NCBI GenBank assembly: GCA_017535635.1 | Contig: JAFXTU010000056.1 | Span: 1-64,000, forward strand | DNA: 64,000 bases | Source of the DNA: Oscillospiraceae bacterium | Lineage (GTDB): Bacteria; Bacillota; Clostridia; Oscillospirales; Oscillospiraceae | Direction: 5' to 3' | In this document: piece by piece, positions 44,125 through 52,822 of the stretch | How the letters are laid out: each line of letters opens with the position of its first letter | Position numbering within the stretch: position 1 is the stretch's first letter | The notes under the pieces: generated by a model | Told to the model about the DNA's origin: nothing | The model's database searches: none | What the model saw: only the letters and a program-made list of their open reading frames with translations | Position numbers and translations under genes: made by a program

Positions 44125-45545
44125 AAGCATACGACAAGCAGTACATCGGCGGCACCTGGCGGGAGGGCCGGGGACAGAAGGTCCTGGAAAACCGGAATCC
44201 CTACACCGGGGAAGTCCTCTATACCTACCGCTCCGCTTCCCGCGAGGACGTGGACGAGGCCTACGCCGCCGCGAAGGAGGCCCAGAGGGCCTGGGCGGCC
44301 CTGCCCCCTTCGGCAAGGGTGGATGCCCTGGAGCGGCTCTATAAGGTCATGCAGGAGTTCGCCCCGGTGATGGACGAATGCCTGCTGCTGGAAAACGGTG
44401 CCTGCGCTCCCAAGCGGGCCTACGAGGTGGGGGACAGCGCCAGGTTCGTCCGTTACTTCATGGCCTTTCCCCAGATGATGGAGGGGCGCATCCAGGCTTC
44501 CGACACTCCCGGGCAGACGAATTTCGTCTTTCGGAAGCCGAGAGGCGTGGTCACGGTCATCGCCCCCTGGAACGTGCCCTTCATTCTCGCCCTGCGGAGC
44601 GTCCTCCCCGCCCTTGCCTGCTCTAATGCCGTGGTGTTGAAGCCCGCCTCGGACACTCCCGCCTCTGCCCTCATCATCGCGGAGGCCTTTGAGAAAGCGG
44701 GACTCCCGGGAGGGCTCCTGAACGTAGTCGCCGGTGCCGGATCCGAGATCGGAGACTATTTGGTGGAGCACCCCCTCAGCGACATGGTCTCCTTCACCGG
44801 CTCCACCGAGGTGGGGCAGCGGATCGGAGAGAAGGCCGGAGCCAGAGTAAAGGACGTGTCCCTGGAGCTGGGGGGCAACAACTCCATGCTCCTCCTGCCG
44901 GACGCGGACCTGAAGCGGGCGGCGGAAAAGGCCGTCTTCGGGGCCTACTTCCACCAGGGCCAGGTCTGCATGGCCCTGAACCGAATCATCGCCGTGGGGG
45001 ATACCTACGAGAAGTTCGTCCCCATCCTGACGGAAAAGGTCCGGGCTCTGAAGGCCGGGGACCCGGCGGACCCGGAGACCTTCGTGGGCCCGCTGATCAA
45101 TGCCGGTCAGGTGAAGCATTTTAACGATTTATTGGAAGCCACCCGCCGGGCCGGGGCGAAGGTCCTGGTGGAGGGGAAGACGGAGGGGAACGTGATCCAT
45201 CCCTGGCTCCTGGGGGAAGTCACCAACGACATGCCTGCCGCCAGGAGTGAGATGTTCGGCCCCATCGTCAGCATCCTCCGGGCAAAGGACGAGGAAGAAG
45301 CCATCGCCATTGCCAACGACACCCCCTACGGGCTCAGCAACAGCGTTTTCGGACGGGACGTGTACCACGCAATGCAGATTGCCCAAAGGCTGGAGAGCGG
45401 CATGGTCCACGTGAACGACCAGTCCATCGGGGACGAAGCCCACGTCATGTTCGGCGGGGAAAAGGAGAGCGGCATCGGCCGCTTCAACGGCCATTGGGTC
45501 CTGGACAAATTTACCACGGAGCAGTGGCTGGCGGTGAATGAGTAG
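44121..45545 (+). CDS. NAD(P)-dependent aldehyde dehydrogenase
   Basis: A 474-residue ALDH-superfamily enzyme oxidising an aldehyde to the acid. Catalytic C283 lies in HQGQVCMALN, general-base E249 in SLELGGNN, and the cofactor region is TGSTEVGQRIGEKAG. The motif HQGQVCM resembles the benzaldehyde/vanillin dehydrogenase subgroup, but the substrate is not proven. AAGGAG precedes the ATG. The pair with the aminotransferase suggests a small catabolic unit, for instance deamination followed by aldehyde oxidation, with an intervening step encoded elsewhere. Confidence 0.93.
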   Translation: MKAYDKQYIGGTWREGRGQKVLENRNPYTGEVLYTYRSASREDVDEAYAAAKEAQRAWAALPPSARVDALERLYKVMQEFAPVMDECLLLENGACAPKRAYEVGDSARFVRYFMAFPQMMEGRIQASDTPGQTNFVFRKPRGVVTVIAPWNVPFILALRSVLPALACSNAVVLKPASDTPASALIIAEAFEKAGLPGGLLNVVAGAGSEIGDYLVEHPLSDMVSFTGSTEVGQRIGEKAGARVKDVSLELGGNNSMLLLPDADLKRAAEKAVFGAYFHQGQVCMALNRIIAVGDTYEKFVPILTEKVRALKAGDPADPETFVGPLINAGQVKHFNDLLEATRRAGAKVLVEGKTEGNVIHPWLLGEVTNDMPAARSEMFGPIVSILRAKDEEEAIAIANDTPYGLSNSVFGRDVYHAMQIAQRLESGMVHVNDQSIGDEAHVMFGGEKESGIGRFNGHWVLDKFTTEQWLAVNE

Positions 45546-45559
45546 TGCTTATTGAAAAC

Positions 45560-45590
45560 CCCGGGGGCGGTGAGCCGTCCCCGGGATTCT
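45560..45590 (+). terminator. Weak terminator after the aldehyde dehydrogenase gene
   Basis: cccgggggcgg / ccgtccccggg form an 11-bp stem with one mismatch and a TGAG loop, but the tail attctcag has few T. Confidence 0.5.
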
Positions 45591-45602
45591 CAGTAAAAAC
45601 AC

Positions 45603-45652
45603 GTTGACAAATGTAAGCGTCTGTGCTATGTTTTCGTTGACAAATGTAAGCG
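45603..45652 (+). promoter_or_regulatory. Promoter of blaI/blaR1 pair 2 with two direct operator repeats
   Basis: TTGACA (45604-45609), 17 bases, TATGTT (45627-45632). The 17-mer gttgacaaatgtaagcg occurs at 45603-45619, over the -35, and again at 45636-45652, just past the -10. The centres are 33 bp apart, three DNA turns. The GACAAATGTA core resembles known BlaI/MecI boxes. Confidence 0.82.
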
Positions 45653-45674
45653 ATAGCCGAAGGAGGCGCGGAAG

Positions 45675-46067
45675 ATGGCAAAAATGATCCTCTCCGACGG
45701 GGAGTGGCGCATCATGAATCTCCTGTGGGTCTCTTCGCCCCGGCGGGTGCCGGAGCTGACGGAGGCCCTGCAGGGGGATACGGGCTGGAGCCGGGCCACG
45801 GTGAACATGATGCTGAACCGGCTGGAGGAAAAGGGGGCCGTGGCCTCTGAGGTTCAGGGCCGCGCCAAAGTCTACTATCCCCTGCTCAGCCAGGCGGATG
45901 CCCGGCAGAAGGAGACCGCCCGCTTTCTGGACCGGCTCTACGGCGGCAGCCTGGGGCTGATGGTCTCCTCCATGGCAGGACAGCAGGCCCTGAGCGAGGC
46001 GGACCTGAATGCTCTTCGGGCCATCCTGGCGGAGGCGGAAGAGAAGGAGAAGACCGATGCTGAGTGA
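45675..46067 (+). CDS. BlaI/MecI-family transcriptional repressor (second copy)
   Basis: A 130-residue winged-helix repressor: ILSDGEWRIMNLLW at the N-terminus, recognition region SRATVNMMLNRLEEKGAVAS, then a helical dimer domain. It should bind the two gttgacaaatgtaagcg sites upstream. Its operator differs clearly from that of the other BlaI gene in this window, so the two circuits probably do not cross-talk. A GGAGG-type site precedes the ATG. It overlaps the sensor gene by 11 bases. Confidence 0.92.
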   Translation: MAKMILSDGEWRIMNLLWVSSPRRVPELTEALQGDTGWSRATVNMMLNRLEEKGAVASEVQGRAKVYYPLLSQADARQKETARFLDRLYGGSLGLMVSSMAGQQALSEADLNALRAILAEAEEKEKTDAE

Positions 46068-49000
46068 ATGGATCCTCTCCGCCAGTGCCCTCACGGCGGC
46101 GGTGCTGCTCCTGCGGCTCATTTTTCGCAGGCGCGTCTCCCAAAAGCTCATGTACGCCCTTTGGATCCCGGTGCTGCTGCGGTTGCTGCTCCCCATGCCC
46201 CTCTTCCACAGCCGCTACACCGTCTCCGGGGCGGCGGAGCTGTTTGAAACCACGTCCGCCCCGGCGTCCCGGGTGTATGTGACCCCCACGCCGGGGCCGG
46301 ATATCGTGCTGCCCCGCCCCACGGGAGAACCGACCGGAGAGCACTCTTCCGCCCCGCCGGTGACCCCCACTCCCGCTCCGGCCTCGCCCCGTCCCGCTTC
46401 CCAGGCCCCGGCGGCAAGACCGGCTGCGGTGCCCCGGCCCCTGAGCGTTTGGGCCATCCTGGGACGGCTCTGGCTGGCGGGGAGCGTGGCCGCGGGCCTC
46501 TGGCTCCTCTGGGTGAACCTGAATTTTGCCCACCGTCTGCGCCGAAGCCGTCAGGAATTTCGGCGGGAGGGCGTTCCCGTATACATCAGCCCGGAGATCG
46601 CCTCTCCCTGCCTCTTTGGCCTGGTGTGCCCCGCCATCTACCTGACCCCCGCCTGCGCTGAGGGGCCGGAGGAGGCGCGGAGCCAGGTGCTGCTCCACGA
46701 AGAGACCCATCATAAGCAGGGGGACCACGTCTGGGGCTGCCTCCGCTGCCTCTGCCTCGCGGTATGGTGGTGGAATCCCCTGGTGTGGCTGGCGGCCCTG
46801 TGCAGCCGCCTGGACGGGGAGCTGTGCTGCGATGAAAAGGTGATGAAGCTCCTGGGAGAAGAGGGGCGTCTCAGCTACGGGCACACCCTGGTAGACCTGG
46901 TGCCCACGAAGGCTCCCCGGCCCTTCCTCAGCGCCGCCACCCTCTCCGGCGGGGCCAGGGCCATGAAGGAGCGGCTGGACCGGATCGTGAAGCAGCCCCG
47001 GCTTTGGGCCGCGGCCGCCGCGCTGGCCCTGGCGCTGGCCATTCTCGCCGCCGCCTGCACCTTCGGCGGGAGACCGGAAGCGGGAGGCAATTCCCCCGCC
47101 GCCAAGCCTCAGCCCTCCGCCACCCCGGCGGTAACGCCTACGCCGGGGCCTGAGCCGGAGGGGGCCATCCATCCGGCCCTGCCCGCTTCGGTTCAGGAGA
47201 TCGTCCTCAGCGGCAGCGGAAAGACCGTTCACATTACGGACAGCGGGACCATCCGGGAGCTCGCCGTGGCGGCGGAAGCGCTGGAATTCCGGCCCGACCC
47301 GGAGGGGGACATGAACAAGCCCGGCGCAGTCTCCCTCAGCCTGGACTTCGTCACGGCCTCCGGCACGGAGACCCTCACCCTCCCCTACTGGCTCCGGGAC
47401 GGCGCAGTGTATTCCGCCGGGGCCGACAGCATCCGCCTCTTCGGCGGGTATCTCGGCGAGGGCGGCGAAGCGACCGGCCCCGAGGCGGCTCCGGAAGCGG
47501 CGCTGCTGCTGGAGCAGATCAATACCCGCTGGATCGTCGCGCTGACCTACGGGAACGCCCCGGAGGGCGGGCTCTCCCTCCGGGAGGAGGGGGAGGGCTT
47601 CCAGGAGGCCCTGGATCTCTTTCTCTCCCTGCGGGGGACCCCCTGCGAGGTGCCCCAAGAGATATTGAATGAGCGGCAGTTTGCCTTGAACCGTCTCTAC
47701 GGCGCCTGGCGGATCAACCTCGCCTGGGACGGAAAGTCGCTCTGCGCCCTGTGGGACGAGAGCTGGTACCGCCTGGAAAACGCGGGGCGGGCGGATCTGG
47801 AGCTGGAGGCCCTCTTTGAGGACTACGGCACCCGGAACCTCCTTCTGGTGCCGGAGGACCACAGCGGCCTGATCGAGGACGGCAGCATGACCATCGCCCT
47901 GGAGCAGACCGTTTTCAGCCTGGAAACGATCCTCGCCTGCCGGGATCTGGTGCAGGAGAAGCTGGACCGGGGAGAGACGCCCCGGGAGGAGGACTATGCG
48001 GGCGCTCTCCTTCGGCTTACCCTGCAAAACCACGCCGACGAGCCGATCAAGCCCCAATGGCCGGAGCTGGCGGCCTGGCGGGACGGGGTCTGGTACGCGC
48101 TGGACTATGCGTTCAGCCGCTACGCCATCGGCTACGTCATTTCACCGGGAGGGAGCCTGGCGGACGGAGTGGCCCTGACGGCCATTGCGCCGGAGCACCT
48201 GCTGCCGGGGCTCTACCGGGTCTGCGTCCCCTATCAGCTGGGGGAGGAGGGGCAGGGCCGGGACCACGCGGCCTTTGCGGAATTCGAGATCGCGGAGGCC
48301 CTGCCGACTCCCTCCGCCGTCCCGGAGGAACCCGCTTCTGAACCGACGCCGGAGCCGACCCCGGTCTCCTGGAAGCCGGTGACGCGGGAGATGGGAACGG
48401 ACTGGCTGACCCTGCCTGAGGAGGCCCGCTGGCTCACGGCGGAAGAAGTGGCGGACTGGGAGGCCTGGTTCGACGCCCACTGGATGCGCCGGCAGTTCCT
48501 TTGCTCCGCCTACGAGGGGCCGGAGGACGTGGACCTGAAATGGCTGTTCTACGCGGGGGTGGATACGGAAGAAAACGCGGAGGTGACCGGCTCCCATCCC
48601 GTCACCGACGAGGACATCCGCTACACCCTAATGCACCTGGGCTGGTGGGAGACAGAGTGCCCCACGGACAAGCTGCCCCGGCAGGAGATGGACGCGATCC
48701 TGCGCCGGTACCTGGGGCTGGGGCTGGAAGAGACGAAGCGGGTGGGGCTGAGCTACTATTACCTCCCGGAGACGGACTGCTACTACCACGCCCACGGGGA
48801 TACGAACTTCCACAAAACCCCCATGCTCTACGGCTACGCCCAGGGGGAGGAGGTCTGTCTCTTCTACGAGGGGGACGCCTTCTACTACGGCGACGAATAC
48901 CGGGACGGCTACACCGCCAAGGGAGATATCTACCGGGTGCAGCTGCGCAGGGATGGAGACGGCACGCGCTTCCTCTCCAACCTCCGGGTCCTGACGGACG

Positions 49001-50841
49001 GCGCGGCTTTCTCCTTCGATCCGCCCCAGCCCGCCCCCGGCGGGAGCGCCAACGAGACCGGGGATTACGGGCGGGACGTGACGCGGTACACCCCCACCGT
49101 GTGGGAGGACTTTGAGAACTACGACGCCGCCCAGGCTTCCATCGACGAGATCACCTTCCAAATTACTGGCGACGACTTCGTGCACCCCTTTGAGCGGAAG
49201 CTGGAGCGGGACTTTCCCGGTTACGGGACCCTGGTCTATGGGGAGGTGGGCACCGGAACGGTCCACGGGAGCGACAACCACATCTTCTTCGTCACGGAGG
49301 AGGGACGCCGGTACGAGCTGCCCGTTCCCGACCACATGATGGGAGAGTATGAGCTGACGGATTGGGAGAAGGCCAACGAGGGCCGGGGCTTCTACTTTAT
49401 GGGGGGATCCTCCTCCCTGGCCACCTGGTGGATGAACTGCGTGTACGAGACCTATATCGGCGCGGGCGAGATCCGCCAGGGGGGCAGCTGCTACTGGACC
49501 CTCTACCTCCCTACCATGGAGGTCTTCGCCTGGTTCCGCCCGGAGGACGGCGGGAGCATTCCGGAGCCCACACCCGAACCCACGCCTACGCCGACCCCCG
49601 AGCCCACACCTGAGCCGACGCCTACGCCGACCCAGGTCCCCTGGACGCCGGTGACTGTGGAGCAGTGGACGGATTGGCTGGAGCTTCCCGAGGGCGCCAG
49701 CTGGCTGAGCCAGGAGGAACTGTCCGAGTGGAAGGCCTGGTTCGACACGGACTGGATGCGGCGGCAGTTCCTCACCGCCCAGTATGAGCGGCCGGAGGAC
49801 GTGAGCCTGCGCTCGGTGTTCTACATGGGCGTGGATACCAAGGAGGAAAACTATATGGCCTATTCTCCCCCGGCGTTCACCCCGGAGGACAAGGGGAACT
49901 TCCTCCGCCTCTTCGGGGAATGGGACGAGGGCTGGGGGGCCGTCAAGCTGCCCCGGAGCGAGATGGAGGCCGTTCTGCAAAAATACCTGGGCCTGGGCAT
50001 GAACGACACAGCCCGGCGGGGCTTTGACTGGCCCTACGCCCCGGGCTCGGACGCCTACTACGCCATTAACGCCGGCTCCAACGCCTTCTCTCTGGCGGGC
50101 TTCCTCTACGGCTACGCCAAGGAGGAGGAGCTCAGCCTCTTCTACATGGTCAATTTCAAATACTACGACGAGCGGACCGGGCAGCCCGTCTACCCCCGGG
50201 AGGGCATTTTCCGGGTCGTCCTCCGCCGGGAGGGGGAGAGCGTCCGCTTTCTCTCCAACCTGCGGGCGCTTTCTAACGGCACGGACTCCGCCTATGAATC
50301 TCCCGAGCTGCAGGAGCCCTACCCCGACGATCTGGCGACCTACGCGGGGCGGGACGTGACGGTGATCGCCCCGGAGCCGGAGGTCTTTGAGAGCTACGAG
50401 GCGGCCCAGGCCGCCACGGACGAGATCGACTTCCGCATGGGAGAGGAGATCAATGACACCTTCCACCGCCTCCTGGAGCGGGAGTACCCCGGTTACGGGA
50501 CCCTGGTCTACGGGGAGCTGAGCACCGGGACGATACACGGTTCTTACAGCTATCTCTATTTCATCACCGAGGACGGCCGCCGGTATGAGCTTCCCACGCC
50601 CCAGTACGGCATGGGAGACATGGAGCTGGACCTGACGGCGGAGGGCTGGAGCGAGAAAGCCAACCAGGGGATGAATTACGCCCTTCTGGACAGCGGCGGC
50701 GACACGGTGCGCTGGTGGCTGAACTGCGTGTACGAGACGAACCCGGTGCTGGGCATGCTTCCGAAGCAGGGCGGAAACCTGTTTTACACCCTCTATCTCC
50801 CCACCATGGAGGTCTATGTCTGGTTCCTGCCAATGGAATGA
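46057..50841 (+). CDS. Giant BlaR1-type M56 sensor protease with duplicated ~400-residue ectodomain
   Basis: A 1594-residue protein. Helices at the N-terminus are interrupted by a Pro/Thr-rich loop (about 70-128). The zinc site is H214-E-E-T-H218, with the following GELCCDE glutamate. The last helix, about 312-335, ends in AAACTFGG. The rest is extracytoplasmic: a mixed domain (about 350-765), then two related ~400-residue units (about 769-1168 and 1195-1594) that share WMRRQFL, MGVDT/AGVDT, LPR-EM-A-L-YLGLG, FPGYGTLVYGE/YPGYGTLVYGE and LYLPTMEV. PT/PE repeats link them. Typical BlaR1 proteins are about 600 residues. No SxxK penicillin site was seen. The frame is unbroken throughout. The start ATG overlaps the repressor stop. 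Confidence 0.88.
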   Translation: MLSEWILSASALTAAVLLLRLIFRRRVSQKLMYALWIPVLLRLLLPMPLFHSRYTVSGAAELFETTSAPASRVYVTPTPGPDIVLPRPTGEPTGEHSSAPPVTPTPAPASPRPASQAPAARPAAVPRPLSVWAILGRLWLAGSVAAGLWLLWVNLNFAHRLRRSRQEFRREGVPVYISPEIASPCLFGLVCPAIYLTPACAEGPEEARSQVLLHEETHHKQGDHVWGCLRCLCLAVWWWNPLVWLAALCSRLDGELCCDEKVMKLLGEEGRLSYGHTLVDLVPTKAPRPFLSAATLSGGARAMKERLDRIVKQPRLWAAAAALALALAILAAACTFGGRPEAGGNSPAAKPQPSATPAVTPTPGPEPEGAIHPALPASVQEIVLSGSGKTVHITDSGTIRELAVAAEALEFRPDPEGDMNKPGAVSLSLDFVTASGTETLTLPYWLRDGAVYSAGADSIRLFGGYLGEGGEATGPEAAPEAALLLEQINTRWIVALTYGNAPEGGLSLREEGEGFQEALDLFLSLRGTPCEVPQEILNERQFALNRLYGAWRINLAWDGKSLCALWDESWYRLENAGRADLELEALFEDYGTRNLLLVPEDHSGLIEDGSMTIALEQTVFSLETILACRDLVQEKLDRGETPREEDYAGALLRLTLQNHADEPIKPQWPELAAWRDGVWYALDYAFSRYAIGYVISPGGSLADGVALTAIAPEHLLPGLYRVCVPYQLGEEGQGRDHAAFAEFEIAEALPTPSAVPEEPASEPTPEPTPVSWKPVTREMGTDWLTLPEEARWLTAEEVADWEAWFDAHWMRRQFLCSAYEGPEDVDLKWLFYAGVDTEENAEVTGSHPVTDEDIRYTLMHLGWWETECPTDKLPRQEMDAILRRYLGLGLEETKRVGLSYYYLPETDCYYHAHGDTNFHKTPMLYGYAQGEEVCLFYEGDAFYYGDEYRDGYTAKGDIYRVQLRRDGDGTRFLSNLRVLTDGAAFSFDPPQPAPGGSANETGDYGRDVTRYTPTVWEDFENYDAAQASIDEITFQITGDDFVHPFERKLERDFPGYGTLVYGEVGTGTVHGSDNHIFFVTEEGRRYELPVPDHMMGEYELTDWEKANEGRGFYFMGGSSSLATWWMNCVYETYIGAGEIRQGGSCYWTLYLPTMEVFAWFRPEDGGSIPEPTPEPTPTPTPEPTPEPTPTPTQVPWTPVTVEQWTDWLELPEGASWLSQEELSEWKAWFDTDWMRRQFLTAQYERPEDVSLRSVFYMGVDTKEENYMAYSPPAFTPEDKGNFLRLFGEWDEGWGAVKLPRSEMEAVLQKYLGLGMNDTARRGFDWPYAPGSDAYYAINAGSNAFSLAGFLYGYAKEEELSLFYMVNFKYYDERTGQPVYPREGIFRVVLRREGESVRFLSNLRALSNGTDSAYESPELQEPYPDDLATYAGRDVTVIAPEPEVFESYEAAQAATDEIDFRMGEEINDTFHRLLEREYPGYGTLVYGELSTGTIHGSYSYLYFITEDGRRYELPTPQYGMGDMELDLTAEGWSEKANQGMNYALLDSGGDTVRWWLNCVYETNPVLGMLPKQGGNLFYTLYLPTMEVYVWFLPME

Positions 50842-50853
50842 AGAAAAAGACGT

Positions 50854-50886
50854 CGGGCCCGGAGGCGGTTATCGTCTCCGGGCCCG
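50854..50886. terminator. Bidirectional terminator between the giant sensor and the PfkB kinase
   Basis: cgggcccggaggcg / cgtctccgggcccg form a 14-bp stem with one mismatch. The minus-strand tail ACGTCTTTTTCTTC is T-rich; the plus tail ttgattatg is weaker. Confidence 0.7.
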
Positions 50887-50903
50887 TTGATTATGTACAT
50901 GAA

Positions 50904-51821
50904 CTATAGTCCCAGTTCCTCCGGCCTCATGTCCGGGGCCACGTTCATTTTTGTGGCGATAACGGCAGACGCCAGGAGCGCCCCCACGCGGCAGGCTTCC
51001 TCCAGGCTCTTTCCCCGCCTTAGTCCCAGGCAGGTCCCGGCGAAAAAGGCGTCCCCGGCGCCGGTGGTATCTATGACCTCCGCCGGAACGGGGGGACAGA
51101 AGCCCCGCTCCCCTTCCTTCGTCGCCCACACGGCCCCCCGCTCCCCCAGGGTCACGACCATGGCGGGGATCTCTTCCCGCCGCAGATGCCGGAGCAGGCG
51201 CAGGTATACCTCATCCGGCTCCAGGTCCTCCTCCGCCTCTTCCCCGAAGAGCAGGCCCATCTCCTGCCGGTTGCAGACGAAGAGGGCCGTCCGGGGAAGG
51301 AAAGCGCGGCGGGAGGCGGCGATGCTCATGACGCTGACGGCGGCGTAAACCGGAATACGGTGCTTCTCCGCCAGGGCGCAGGCCCGCTCCAGAGTTTCCT
51401 CCTCCAGATCCAGCTCCAGGAGCACGCAGTCCGCCTCCGAGAAGATGGCCTCCCCTTCCTGGGCCAGGATCTCCCCGATGGGCCGCAGATCCGGCCTTCT
51501 TGAGACGGAGGCGACCACATCCCCCCGATGGTCGAAGACCGCCAGCCAGGTCCCCATGCCGTTCTCCGCCGTCCGGGAATGGGAGACGTCCACCCCCCGC
51601 TCCCGGAGGTGCCGAAGGACGCCCGCTCCGGTGGGCGTGGGGTCCGCCAGGCCAACGTAGACCGGCCTCTCCCCCTCCGCGGCCAGGTCCTCGGCGATGT
51701 TCCGGGCCACGCCCCCGTGGACCTCCTCGATCCGGCCCGGATTCCTCCCGCCGGGGATGTAGGTCTCCAGGGAATAGCCCTTCAGGTCCACAAAGGCGCT
51801 GCCGATGACCACCATGCTCAT
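50904..51821 (-). CDS. PfkB-family kinase, pseudouridine-kinase-like
   Basis: A 305-residue ribokinase-fold sugar/nucleoside kinase. EVHGGVARNIAEDLA near the N-terminus is the form I associate with pseudouridine kinases, and the C-terminal catalytic signature is DTTGAGDAFFAGTCLGL. If it is PsuK, it phosphorylates pseudouridine from RNA turnover; the usual partner psuG glycosidase is not in the window. AGGAGG lies ten bases before the ATG, which overlaps the dnaI stop by four bases, so it is the third gene of the dnaD-dnaI operon. Confidence 0.85.
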   Translation of the reverse strand: MSMVVIGSAFVDLKGYSLETYIPGGRNPGRIEEVHGGVARNIAEDLAAEGERPVYVGLADPTPTGAGVLRHLRERGVDVSHSRTAENGMGTWLAVFDHRGDVVASVSRRPDLRPIGEILAQEGEAIFSEADCVLLELDLEEETLERACALAEKHRIPVYAAVSVMSIAASRRAFLPRTALFVCNRQEMGLLFGEEAEEDLEPDEVYLRLLRHLRREEIPAMVVTLGERGAVWATKEGERGFCPPVPAEVIDTTGAGDAFFAGTCLGLRRGKSLEEACRVGALLASAVIATKMNVAPDMRPEELGL

Positions 51822-52822
51822 CTCAGGGATTCCTCCTTCTTCTGCAGGCGGATGTCCCTGCCGTAAAACTTCAAAACCTCGAAGCCCCCCGCCAGCCGGG
51901 AGGCGATCTGGGGAGAATACCGCCGCCCCAGTTCCTCGGCGCTGTAATTGGAGGAGACCACCATGCTTCTCCCCTCCCGCAGCCGGGTGTTCAGCAGCTC
52001 GTAGATCACGCTCACGCTGAAGGAGGTGCTCATCTCCGTGCCCAGGTCGTCCAGAATGAGCAGGTCGCAGCGGAGGCAGCGCTTCACGTCCGCTTCCGCC
52101 TCCTCCGGCTCCCCCCGGCGGCCGAAGCGGGCCTCCTCAAAACGGGAAACCACGTTCACCGTGGTATCGTAGACCACGCTATAGCCCCGCTGGGCCACCT
52201 CCCCCGCGATGCAGGCAGAGAGGAAGGTCTTCCCCAGGCCGGGGCCCCCGGTGAGGAAAAGATTGCCGCTCCCCTCCCCGAAGGTCTCGGCGTAGCGGCG
52301 GCAGATGCGCCAGACCATCTCCATGTGCTTCCGGGGGCTGACGCCGCTGAGGGGATCGGGCCGGTCGTCGTAATAGCGGAGGAGGAAGGCGTCGAAGCGC
52401 TCCCCCTGCAGGTCCAGCAGGCGGCTGAGCTCCCTGCGCTGCTCCTCCCGATAGAGCTTCATGAGACAGGAACAGGGCTCCATGCCCACATAGCCCCGGT
52501 CATTGCAAATGGGGCAGGCGGGCTCGTCGTCGATGCACCCGGCAGGATAGCCCAGGGCGGCGATGCGGCGGCCTCTCTCCTCCTGGAGCCGGAGATTCGC
52601 TTCCTGCACCCTCTCCACGGCCTGAACCGGGTCCCGCCCGCCCCCCAGGGCCAGGGCAGCCGCCTCCGCCACGCTGCTCCGGAGCCGGGCGTCCAATTCC
52701 GGCAGCACGGGGTCCAGCTCATAGAGCCTCAGGCGCAGGCGCCTCGTCTCCTCGGCGCGGCGGCGCGATTCCGCCTCGTAGCGGTCCAGCGCCCGGCGCA
52801 GGATCTTTCCGTCAAGTGCCAT
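51818..52822 (-). CDS. dnaI: DnaI/DnaC-type helicase loader ATPase
   Basis: A 334-residue AAA+ ATPase that loads the replicative helicase during initiation and restart. An N-terminal helical region is followed by a zinc-binding segment CPICNDRGYVGMEPCSCL, Walker A GGPGLGKTF, Walker B LLILDDLGTE and sensor-1 VVSSNYS. The layout matches Bacillus DnaI and the Clostridia loaders. It overlaps dnaD by 11 bases, a common pairing in this group. Confidence 0.92.
   Translation of the reverse strand: MALDGKILRRALDRYEAESRRRAEETRRLRLRLYELDPVLPELDARLRSSVAEAAALALGGGRDPVQAVERVQEANLRLQEERGRRIAALGYPAGCIDDEPACPICNDRGYVGMEPCSCLMKLYREEQRRELSRLLDLQGERFDAFLLRYYDDRPDPLSGVSPRKHMEMVWRICRRYAETFGEGSGNLFLTGGPGLGKTFLSACIAGEVAQRGYSVVYDTTVNVVSRFEEARFGRRGEPEEAEADVKRCLRCDLLILDDLGTEMSTSFSVSVIYELLNTRLREGRSMVVSSNYSAEELGRRYSPQIASRLAGGFEVLKFYGRDIRLQKKEESLR

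Noticed and set aside
45549-46196. 215-residue minus-strand frame at the second blaI locus
   Set aside because: Overlaps the promoter, the operator repeats and a clear plus-strand BlaI gene; no recognisable domain.
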